8,002 nucleotides of DNA from Paramuribaculum sp. (GTDB taxonomy: Bacteria; Bacteroidota; Bacteroidia; Bacteroidales; Muribaculaceae): the NCBI GenBank assembly GCA_029051965.1, contig JAIDJZ010000305.1, positions 1-8,002 of the forward strand. The letters are read 5' to 3'. Below the pieces are notes generated by a model that searched no databases, had not been told where the DNA came from, and worked only from the letters and a program-made list of their open reading frames with translations. The position numbers and the translations under genes were made by a program. Of the stretch, positions 1-5,935 are shown piece after piece; within the stretch, counting starts at the first letter, position 1, and each line of letters begins with the position of its first letter.

Positions 1-38
1 TTCTTCTCTCTGGAAAAAAGTTTTTTAAAAAATCCCAT
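1..38 (-). CDS. 5' end of a protein gene leaving the left edge (possibly ftsY-like)
   Basis: Only the first 12 codons are visible, starting at the ATG at 38-36 and reading MGFFKKLFSREK. The start is supported by a good Bacteroidetes -7 element at 71-63, which would give a leader of about 20 bases. The aromatic and lysine-rich opening resembles the N-terminus of the signal-recognition-particle receptor FtsY in Bacteroidetes, which often begins MGxFxxFxKEKK. Many other short basic N-termini look like this, so the name is only a suggestion. The gene would be transcribed in the same direction as the ABC-F gene upstream of it, but from its own promoter. A run of T then A (21-32) encodes the FFKK stretch. 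Confidence 0.5.
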   Translation of the reverse strand, partial: MGFFKKLFSREK

Positions 39-62
39 CGTTCGGACAGTTTGAATTAGAAT

Positions 63-71
63 GCAAAATTA
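63..71 (-). promoter_or_regulatory. Bacteroidetes -7 promoter element for the left-edge gene
   Basis: Read on the minus strand this is TAATTTTGC, a full match to the sigma-ABfr -7 consensus TAnnTTTG with the frequent following C. It sits 24 bases upstream of the ATG at 38-36. No convincing TTTG -33 box is found at the expected 19-21 base spacing; an A7 run lies just upstream. It falls in the 125-base gap after the ABC-F stop codon, where I see no clear rho-independent terminator. Confidence 0.55.
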
Positions 72-163
72 CCACTTTTTTTCGAATCTCCCACCATCAC
101 GACTAATAAATGTTGAGAGTGTGACTCGCGACAGACACGCGACAGAAAGCGGCAGGAAGGCCA

Positions 164-2122
164 TCAATCCGAATAGGATTCAAGTTCCATTGACGCAAGT
201 TCCCAAAGGCTCATCGCATTATCAAGGCGTTTCTGTGCGGCGGCGTGATCGGCATAGACCTGTTCGTCATATTCTCCGGACGACATCTTTTCTTCAAGCA
301 CAGCGACCTCCGCTTCAAGCCTGCTGATTTCCGCCTCGCAGTCGGCAACTTTCTTCCTTGCTTTCCTGATTAGCTTCTCGCGCTCCTTCTGCTCCGCATA
401 GGTAAGCTTAGACTGCACAGGCTTTTCACCCAAGACCGGTGCGGACTTTTCCGGCACGGCTTCCCGGGGAGCGGCCGCAGCGGACGGACGGTTGCGCTCA
501 AGCTCCGCAAGACTGTCGATCTTCTTCTTTTCCAGGAACTCATAGATTCCTCCGAGACACTCTCTGACTTTACCGCCGCCGAATTCATAGACCTTCTCGA
601 CGAGACCGTCGAGAAATTCCCTGTCGTGGCTGACAACTATGACAGTTCCGTTGAAATCCTTTATTGCCTGCTTCAGAATGTCTTTGGTCGACATGTCGAG
701 ATGGTTAGTCGGCTCGTCGAGTATGAGAAGATTGACCGGCTCAAGCAGGAGTCTGATCATTGCCAATCGTGTCTTTTCACCACCTGAAAGCACTTTCACC
801 TTCTTGTCGGAGGCTTCTCCCCCGAACATAAACGCCCCGAGGATATCGCGGATGCGGGTCCGGATATCGCCGACAGCGACGCGATCGATCGTGTCGAAAA
901 CCGTCAGCTCCCCATCGAGCATAGAGGCTTGATTCTGTGCAAAATATCCAATCTTTACATTGTGGCCGATCTTCAGCGATCCGGTGAACGGAATCTCACC
1001 CATTATACATTTAACGAGTGTCGACTTGCCCTCGCCGTTCTTTCCCACGAAAGCGACCTTTTCGCCGCGCTTGATCGTAAATGTAGCACCATCGAAAACC
1101 TGCAGGTCTCCGTAGCGTTTCCCTACATTATCGGCAATTACCGGATAGTCTCCGGAACGGGGCGCAGGAGGGAAACGAAGATTCAACCGCGATGTGTCGA
1201 CCTCATCAACTTCAATACGTTCAATTTTTGCGAGCTGTTTTATGCGGCTTTGCACCTGCACACTCTTTGTCGCCTTATAGCGGAAGCGTTCGATAAAATC
1301 TTCAGTATCCTGTATCTGTTTCTGCTGATTGAGATAGGCGCGCATCTGCTGCTCGACACGCTCCTTACGGAGTTCGACAAAGCGGGTATACTTGACGGCA
1401 TAATCATAGATCTTCCCGAGAGAAATTTCTATCGTACGGTTCGTCACATTGTCAATGAACGCCCGGTCGTGGCTCACAAGCACTACAGCTTTAGCTTTTG
1501 TTGTCAGGAACTGTTCAAGCCACTGGATCGATTCAATGTCCAGATGGTTTGTGGGCTCGTCGAGCAACAGGACATCGGGACGCGTCAGAAGGAGTTTTGC
1601 CAGCTCGATTCTCATTCGCCATCCACCAGAAAACTCAGCAGTCGGGCGCATGAAGTCTGTTCTGAGGAATCCGAGACCGGTAAGAGTCTTCTCCATTTCA
1701 GCCTCGCGGTTGTCGCTATCCTCCATTGCAATTCTGTCGGTCAGTGCGGTCATGCGCTCGATCAAGGCCTGATAGGACTCCGATTCATAATCGGTACGGC
1801 TGCCAAGCTCTTCGGTCATGCGTTCGAGTTCCTGCTTCATTCCGTCGATATGAGAGAACGCCTTTCTGACCTCTTCGATGAGAGTTGTAGAGTCAGAGGT
1901 TTCCATCTGCTGAGGAAGATAGCCGACAGTGACACCCTGAGGAACGGCGACATTACCTCCGGTCGGCTTCTGCAAACCAGCTATGATTTTCAGCATAGTT
2001 GATTTGCCTGCACCGTTTTTTCCGACAAGAGCAATCCTGTCTTTCGGATTTATAACGTAACTGATATTATCAAAAAGCGATTTTGCGCTGAATTCAACGC
2101 TTAGGTTCTGGATCGAAATCAT
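164..2122 (-). CDS. ABC-F family ATP-binding protein (tandem ABC domains, C-terminal coiled coil)
   Basis: This 652-residue protein has two ABC ATPase domains and no membrane segments, the hallmark of ABC-F translation factors, which bind the ribosomal E site. Domain 1 has Walker A GKNGAGKS (34-41), signature FSGGW (164-168), Walker B LLLDEPTNHLD with catalytic E189, and switch H218. A helical arm lies between Walker A and the signature, at about residues 75-150. A charged linker (about 245-305) matches the tRNA-contacting interdomain region. Domain 2 has GKNGEGKS (360-367), LSGGEK (445-450), LLILDEPTNHLD with E470, and H499. An Ala/Pro-rich stretch (546-568) leads to a C-terminal coiled coil (about 575-650), as in Uup-type members. 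I chose the ATG at 2122-2120 because the upstream TTG at 2131 lies inside the promoter -7 element and would not be transcribed. Whether it is housekeeping or an antibiotic-resistance type cannot be told from motifs; isolation from mobile DNA favours housekeeping. Confidence 0.95.
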   Translation of the reverse strand: MISIQNLSVEFSAKSLFDNISYVINPKDRIALVGKNGAGKSTMLKIIAGLQKPTGGNVAVPQGVTVGYLPQQMETSDSTTLIEEVRKAFSHIDGMKQELERMTEELGSRTDYESESYQALIERMTALTDRIAMEDSDNREAEMEKTLTGLGFLRTDFMRPTAEFSGGWRMRIELAKLLLTRPDVLLLDEPTNHLDIESIQWLEQFLTTKAKAVVLVSHDRAFIDNVTNRTIEISLGKIYDYAVKYTRFVELRKERVEQQMRAYLNQQKQIQDTEDFIERFRYKATKSVQVQSRIKQLAKIERIEVDEVDTSRLNLRFPPAPRSGDYPVIADNVGKRYGDLQVFDGATFTIKRGEKVAFVGKNGEGKSTLVKCIMGEIPFTGSLKIGHNVKIGYFAQNQASMLDGELTVFDTIDRVAVGDIRTRIRDILGAFMFGGEASDKKVKVLSGGEKTRLAMIRLLLEPVNLLILDEPTNHLDMSTKDILKQAIKDFNGTVIVVSHDREFLDGLVEKVYEFGGGKVRECLGGIYEFLEKKKIDSLAELERNRPSAAAAPREAVPEKSAPVLGEKPVQSKLTYAEQKEREKLIRKARKKVADCEAEISRLEAEVAVLEEKMSSGEYDEQVYADHAAAQKRLDNAMSLWELASMELESYSD

Positions 2123-2127
2123 AGCCT

Positions 2128-2160
2128 GCAAAATTAGCTATTTTTTTCGACACGGCGAAA
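2128..2160 (-). promoter_or_regulatory. Sigma-ABfr-type promoter of the ABC-F gene
   Basis: On the minus strand the -7 element is TAATTTTGC (2136-2128), a full consensus match. The -33 element is TTTC (2160-2157), one mismatch from TTTG, with a 20-base spacer. Transcription should begin only a few bases downstream, around 2124, almost on the ATG at 2122-2120. The mRNA is therefore predicted to be leaderless or nearly so. It is back to back with the rightward promoter at 2166-2197. Confidence 0.75.
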
Positions 2161-2165
2161 ATCAG

Positions 2166-2197
2166 TTTGGCGGCATGGAAGATAATTGCTAATTTTG
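2166..2197 (+). promoter_or_regulatory. Sigma-ABfr-type promoter of the mutarotase gene
   Basis: The -33 box TTTG (2166-2169), a 20-base spacer and the -7 box TAATTTTG (2190-2197) match the Bacteroidetes consensus without mismatch. Transcription should start near 2202, giving a leader of about 60 bases before the ATG at 2262. That leader contains an 8-codon reading frame (2231-2257). The promoter is divergent from the ABC-F promoter; the two -33 boxes are only 5 bases apart. Confidence 0.8.
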
Positions 2198-2261
2198 TGA
2201 TGCGGTCGGGTTCTGAAAAAATCTGACGGCATGAACAAAGCAACCACTAACCTATAACAAC

Positions 2262-2645
2262 ATGACTCCGACAGAAGGATACATGGTCCGCCGCTTCGAA
2301 GGCCAGACCAAACGCGTTGTCCAGACACTATCTCTCAAAGACAATCCTGAGCTTATAGCAGAATACCGCAGACTCCATTCCAAAGAATACATCTGGAACG
2401 AGATTCTTGAGGGAATCCGCGCTGTGGGCATTCTTGAAATGGAGATCTATATCTCGGGCAACCGTCTCGTGATGATACTCGAACTTCCCTCTGACTTCAA
2501 CTGGGAAGAGTCAATGGGCAAACTGGCTACTCTGCCTCGTCAGGCAGAGTGGGAAGATGTCGTCGCACGGTTCCAGCAGGCGCTTCCCGGACAATCCTCT
2601 TCTGAAAAGTGGGTTGCGATGGAGCGCATCTTCCATCTGTACTGA
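2262..2645 (+). CDS. L-rhamnose mutarotase family protein (RhaM/FucM-like, DUF718 fold)
   Basis: The 127-residue product fits the small alpha/beta-barrel RhaM family (about 105-120 residues), which interconverts alpha and beta anomers of L-rhamnose or L-fucose in the cytoplasm. Key family positions are present: Y35 and H39 in EYRRLH (the E. coli RhaM Tyr18/His22 pair, His being the proposed proton donor), W45, Y63 in the EMEIY strand, W81, W97 in RQAEW, and the closing MERIF. The sequence resembles the Bacteroidetes subgroup often found near fucose or rhamnose catabolism. No kinase, isomerase, aldolase or permease for these sugars is nearby, so it is a stand-alone gene and its true substrate is open. 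The ATG at 2262 is the likely start; Met8 (2283) is an alternative because residues 1-15 are not conserved in the family as I recall it. No Shine-Dalgarno is visible, as is usual for this phylum. Confidence 0.88.
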   Translation: MTPTEGYMVRRFEGQTKRVVQTLSLKDNPELIAEYRRLHSKEYIWNEILEGIRAVGILEMEIYISGNRLVMILELPSDFNWEESMGKLATLPRQAEWEDVVARFQQALPGQSSSEKWVAMERIFHLY

Positions 2646-2669
2646 CACCGAAAAAAAGTCTGCGGTCAG
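2642..2669. terminator. Possible bidirectional hairpin between convergent genes
   Basis: CTGA (2642-2645) pairs with TCAG (2666-2669) and CCG (2648-2650) pairs with CGG (2663-2665), with CA bulged. The loop holds seven A on the plus strand (seven T on the minus strand). The stem uses both stop codons of the convergent mutarotase and DUF4421 genes, which are only 20 bases apart. The stem is short and bulged, and the U run lies in the loop rather than after the stem, so terminator function is uncertain. Confidence 0.3.
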
Positions 2670-3868
2670 AATCGGGCTCCCATAATGAGCGACAGCGATT
2701 CCATTGAGTTGAAAAAGGTGTAACGGCTGTTGAAATACATATGGCCGTCGATTCGTCCTGTCAGTGATACAAACAGGGCCTTATGGTTGTAGACGGCTGA
2801 AAAACGGGCGTGAGCACTCGTTGCAAGCAGATGGCGTTTGTTGTCTGTCGAGTTTTTGAATGAATAGCGATAGCCGACCGCCGGATAGCATGTCAGATTG
2901 ATCAGCCATTTGCGCGGCTTGAGCACCCAGTTGTGAGCGTAGCCTCCACAGAGGTCGTAGTCGGTATAACGGTAATGATAGACATCTTCAAGATCAGGAA
3001 GATAATGCTTCATCGCCTCAGGCAGACGAAGGAATGAGAAACGCATGTTCTGATCCGCAAAGGCGAAGCCGAGAAGCCAGCTACCGGCCGAACGGAGCTG
3101 ATATTTTGAAAAGCAATACGCCGCAGCGTGGGAGTACTTGCTGAAGTTGAAGATGTAGAATGCTTCTCCTGAAAGAGACTTATGCTCAATGTCATCGTAG
3201 TTGTAGGGAAGGTAGGGACCTTTGTAGTCTCCAAAATGTGTGATACGAGTGTTTCCGGCCGTTGAACTGAAGTCAATGTTCGCATAGATACGCGAGCAGG
3301 TGAAATTGAAATTCAGATTCTCACGTTTGGTTTTGCCTCCGCCGATGAAATCGTTGAGTTTTGCGGTGTAGCCGACGCTGACAGCCATGAAACTGAGATG
3401 GACTCCGAAGTCGTTGTAGATGTTCGACGAGATATGAAGCATGTCGCTTTTTCTCAAGGAAAACAGCATCATGTAGGACTCCATCCAATTATAGCTCTTG
3501 GTCGTTATCTTCCAGTTCTTCCCTACCCCGACAACGTAATCAGGGTCATAGGAGTTGAATGTCTTATCGCCCCAGTTATACAGCGAAAGGAGGAAGCGGG
3601 GGAAGCGCGGATAATTGACCTGCGGATCGTTGATGCGGAATCCGTTTTCAAAAAGCTGCTTATACCACGGCTTCCGGCTGAAAGCAATCGAATCGGCCAC
3701 AAGGGCAGAATCCGGCCGAGTCACGAAGGATGCAGGCGCAATGGAATCTGCGACATTATGGCACATGACAGAATCAACAATGTCGTGGACATCAGAAGCG
3801 GAGGAGCTTCCTGCCCACAACATTGTCAATAATATCAGTATGGTTTTCGATAATAACTGTCGCGACAT
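2666..3868 (-). CDS. DUF4421 family protein, predicted outer-membrane beta-barrel
   Basis: The 400-residue protein starts with a signal peptide: basic MSRQLLSK, a hydrophobic stretch to about residue 20, and small residues (SSSAS) at the likely cleavage site near residue 24. After a low-conservation linker, the segment around residues 65-110 (PWYKQLFENGFRI..., NWGDKTFNSYD) and the YNW and NDFG segments further on are what I recognise as DUF4421, a Bacteroidetes-restricted family of unknown function. The rest alternates polar and aromatic residues in strand-like stretches, and the chain ends in a Phe (LIMGARF). Both fit a BAM-assembled beta-barrel. Its substrate or role is unknown. It follows the secreted amidase gene on the same strand by 51 bases but has its own promoter, so the two may be partly co-transcribed. 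The start at 3868 is the only ATG that gives a full signal peptide. Confidence 0.8.
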   Translation of the reverse strand: MSRQLLSKTILILLTMLWAGSSSASDVHDIVDSVMCHNVADSIAPASFVTRPDSALVADSIAFSRKPWYKQLFENGFRINDPQVNYPRFPRFLLSLYNWGDKTFNSYDPDYVVGVGKNWKITTKSYNWMESYMMLFSLRKSDMLHISSNIYNDFGVHLSFMAVSVGYTAKLNDFIGGGKTKRENLNFNFTCSRIYANIDFSSTAGNTRITHFGDYKGPYLPYNYDDIEHKSLSGEAFYIFNFSKYSHAAAYCFSKYQLRSAGSWLLGFAFADQNMRFSFLRLPEAMKHYLPDLEDVYHYRYTDYDLCGGYAHNWVLKPRKWLINLTCYPAVGYRYSFKNSTDNKRHLLATSAHARFSAVYNHKALFVSLTGRIDGHMYFNSRYTFFNSMESLSLIMGARF

Positions 3869-3891
3869 CTTCTGTCAGAAAAATTCGGGCA

Positions 3892-3924
3892 CAAAGTTAC
3901 AAAAAACGCCCGGATATTTTCAAT
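3892..3924 (-). promoter_or_regulatory. Sigma-ABfr-type promoter of the DUF4421 gene
   Basis: On the minus strand the -7 element is TAACTTTG (3899-3892), a full consensus match. The -33 candidate ATTG (3924-3921) has one mismatch, with a 21-base spacer. The -33 box overlaps the last codons and stop of the upstream amidase gene. The predicted leader before the ATG at 3868 is about 20 bases. Confidence 0.65.
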
Positions 3925-4960
3925 AGGAGGGTACAAATCCGTTGGATTTCTCGAGTTTTCCGGTAATATCACCGACAAAATCAGTGTGCTTCGAAGTGTC
4001 GAGCTTCATGACAGGCGCGCCTTTTCTCAAGTCACATTTATTCAGGTCGATGTAGTACATCCCTAAATTCGTGACGATATCGAAATAATATGTGCGGTCG
4101 CGAAGATTGGCGAATGAACGCCATTGGGTCGAGGAGAGATTCGGTTCGGTCTCGATCTCATACTGATAAGGAACAGACACATTGTTCAGAATACTGCGGA
4201 TAATGGAGACTCCGAGAGAGGCATCGCCGGTCTTCTTCACATGCTCAGTAAAGAATGTTCCTCTCACGAAACGGTCGGAGCTTCTGACGGTTCCGGGCAT
4301 CATATTCTTGCCTCCGACGGCAGTCCAATAGTCGTTAATGGCTTTCATCTGAGGGTATGGCGGATCATTCGTGAGCGCAAGCATGTCGTCGCCCTCGTAG
4401 ATTCTGAGCTGGCCGTTGTCGAATTCGAAAATCGCACTGCGTCCGTCGGCGTCGGTGATACCCCAATGAAGCGTTGAAACAGTTCCTCCGTCGAATGTAG
4501 ATCCGGAGATTGTAAAATTCTGGTCCTTCAGCTGAGCAACCACTTCGGGAGTCGTCGAATTCAGATCGAGCATCCACGCGACAAACATCGCAAGGGACAT
4601 CGGCGGCCTGCCGGCAGTAGAATCGTTGACATAGACTGTTCCTTTGCAGAACAGACTGTTGACAACAAGCCCTTTTTCATTCATGCCTTCGGTTATGCCG
4701 CTATCATAGCCCACAGCGAGCACTGATCCATAGCGGGATGTCCACCGGATCGCACCTGGGGCGTCGCTACCGACTTTTTCAATACCGCGCGGGTAGACAT
4801 ATAGATTTGTCGGGATTGGAGTCTTCCAGTCGAGCGATCGGCCGACGATACGCAGATTGTCGTCTCCTACATAAAGGATGCGGGAGCATGCCTCCGAACG
4901 CTGTACGAAACCAGCCGCCACAGCGACCAGCGAAGCAATAACAGTGAGGAATTTTTTCAT
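3920..4960 (-). CDS. Secreted linear-amide C-N hydrolase (choloylglycine hydrolase / penicillin V acylase family)
   Basis: This 346-residue Ntn-hydrolase has a signal peptide (MKKFLTVIAS..., residues 1-24, ending in SEA) directly followed by Cys25. Cleavage therefore exposes the catalytic N-terminal cysteine. Relative to that Cys, other active-site residues fall exactly at bile salt hydrolase spacing: R41 (C+16, Arg18 in BSH), D44 (C+19, Asp21) and N198 in LTNDP (C+173, Asn175). The arginine motif SSDRFVR (227-233) and the NEKGL motif (94-98) are also conserved. The family cleaves amide bonds in conjugated bile salts, penicillin V or N-acyl homoserine lactones; Bacteroidetes members are periplasmic or exported. 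After NEKGL the usual BSH LNFPG is replaced here by LFCKG, so bile salt hydrolase activity should not be assumed. It is transcribed divergently from mlaE. I found no TAnnTTTG promoter upstream of it. Confidence 0.9.
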   Translation of the reverse strand: MKKFLTVIASLVAVAAGFVQRSEACSRILYVGDDNLRIVGRSLDWKTPIPTNLYVYPRGIEKVGSDAPGAIRWTSRYGSVLAVGYDSGITEGMNEKGLVVNSLFCKGTVYVNDSTAGRPPMSLAMFVAWMLDLNSTTPEVVAQLKDQNFTISGSTFDGGTVSTLHWGITDADGRSAIFEFDNGQLRIYEGDDMLALTNDPPYPQMKAINDYWTAVGGKNMMPGTVRSSDRFVRGTFFTEHVKKTGDASLGVSIIRSILNNVSVPYQYEIETEPNLSSTQWRSFANLRDRTYYFDIVTNLGMYYIDLNKCDLRKGAPVMKLDTSKHTDFVGDITGKLEKSNGFVPSY

Positions 4961-4990
4961 AACTGACTAAGATTTAAAGAGTAAGTTTGA

Positions 4991-5023
4991 GAGACTGCCT
5001 AATAAGCATTGCTAAACAGTCTC
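4991..5023. repeat. 7-bp perfect inverted repeat upstream of the amidase gene
   Basis: GAGACTG (4991-4997) and CAGTCTC (5017-5023) are perfect inverted copies separated by 19 bases. They lie 31-63 bases upstream of the amidase ATG (4960), inside the 225-base divergent region shared with mlaE. This could be an operator or an mRNA stem in the amidase leader. No T run follows, so it does not look like a terminator. A 7-bp match can arise by chance. Confidence 0.35.
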
Positions 5024-5110
5024 GCAACTTAAACACCGGGGATCGCCCTATTGTTCTGAGTTTTCATAACCCGACAAAGGGCCGACGTCGTATAAAATAT
5101 TAGTATCGTA

Positions 5111-5142
5111 GTTGCGGACACCGTTTTTTTCGCTAATTTTGC
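5111..5142 (+). promoter_or_regulatory. Sigma-ABfr-type promoter of mlaE-mlaF
   Basis: The -33 candidate GTTG (5111-5114, one mismatch from TTTG), a 19-base spacer and the -7 box TAATTTTGC (5134-5142) fit the Bacteroidetes promoter. The expected start is near 5147, giving a leader of about 40 bases to the ATG at 5186. A T7 run lies between the boxes. The -7 context GCTAATTTTGCAG (5133-5145) is identical to that of the ABC-F promoter. Confidence 0.72.
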
Positions 5143-5185
5143 AGCTGAAAATTGCGGTCCCAGTGGCCGAATTCATTAGCAAACA

Positions 5186-5935
5186 ATGATTCTGACTAAA
5201 TCAATATCCCAGTTCGGCAAATACTGCCTCTTCATGACGCGCGTGTGTGCGCGTCCGAACCGATGGGGAGTTTTCTTCCAGCGGACAATCTTTGAGATCA
5301 CCAAACTTGGGGTCGACTCGATTCCCCTCGTCATCATCATCTCGCTGTTTATCGGCTCGGTAATCGCGATTCAGATGCAACTCAACATCGCATCGCCGCT
5401 CATCCCCTCCTATTCTGTCGGACTGGCAACGCGCGACATCGTCCTTCTTGAATTCTCCAACTCGATCCTGTGTCTGATCCTTGCGGGAAAAGTCGGATCG
5501 AATATCGCTTCAGAAATCGGGACCATGAGGGTTACAGAACAGATTGACGCCTTAGACATCATGGGAGTCAATTCGGCCAATTTTCTTGTTCTTCCGAAGA
5601 TGGTCGGATTCATCTTCTTCATGCCTGTTCTTGTCGCCTTCTGTATCGCTACCTCAATGCTCGGAGGATTTCTGGTGGCTGTTTTCACTGATCTTTTCCC
5701 GATTTCGCGATATATCTACGGAATTCAGGCCTTCTTCAATGAATGGTATGTCTGGTATGGGTTCATCAAATCGCTCTTTTTCGCCTACATCATAGCCACC
5801 GTAGCTGCCTTCTGCGGCTACTACGTCAAGGGAGGTGCTCTTGAAGTCGGCAAAGCGAGCACGAATGCTGTTGTCACAAGCAGCATTCTGATTCTTCTGA
5901 CGGACGTAATTCTCACCAAACTGCTGCTGCAATGA
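5186..5935 (+). CDS. mlaE: MlaE-type phospholipid ABC transporter permease
   Basis: This 249-residue inner-membrane protein belongs to the MlaE permease family of MCE (mammalian cell entry) lipid transporters, which move phospholipids between inner and outer membranes. The family signature is clear: AGKVGSNIASEIG (100-112) followed by TMRVTEQIDAL (113-123), the cytoplasmic coupling region. An amphipathic N-terminus is followed by hydrophobic segments at about 45-67, 85-104, 139-166, 192-212 and 229-247, as expected for five membrane helices. Its length is slightly below the usual 255-270. The gene overlaps mlaF by four bases (ATGA), so translation is probably coupled. No Shine-Dalgarno precedes the ATG, which is the first in frame after the predicted promoter. 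Confidence 0.93.
   Translation: MILTKSISQFGKYCLFMTRVCARPNRWGVFFQRTIFEITKLGVDSIPLVIIISLFIGSVIAIQMQLNIASPLIPSYSVGLATRDIVLLEFSNSILCLILAGKVGSNIASEIGTMRVTEQIDALDIMGVNSANFLVLPKMVGFIFFMPVLVAFCIATSMLGGFLVAVFTDLFPISRYIYGIQAFFNEWYVWYGFIKSLFFAYIIATVAAFCGYYVKGGALEVGKASTNAVVTSSILILLTDVILTKLLLQ

Noticed and set aside
21..32. T6A6 run as a possible terminator for the ABC-F transcript
   Set aside because: It encodes the FFKK codons of the left-edge gene. A self-complementary T6A6 without a GC stem is not a credible terminator.
61..327. An 88-codon plus-strand open frame at the left side
   Set aside because: It crosses the promoter of the left-edge gene and runs antisense to the ABC-F C-terminus. The translation is Arg/Pro-rich with no recognisable domain.
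929..2002. A 357-codon plus-strand open frame
   Set aside because: It lies wholly antisense to the ABC-F gene, whose motifs are unmistakable, and its translation shows no family features. It is an artefact of low stop-codon frequency opposite a biased gene.
2134..2328. A 64-codon minus-strand open frame
   Set aside because: It covers the divergent promoters and the start of the mutarotase gene and has no domain-like sequence.
3398..3926. Two plus-strand open frames opposite the DUF4421 gene
   Set aside because: Both are antisense to a gene with a signal peptide and coherent beta-barrel pattern; neither has a plausible protein composition.
5075..5078. TTTG (minus strand) as a -33 box for the amidase gene
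   Set aside because: No TAnnTTTG-like -7 element is found 19-21 bases downstream of it.
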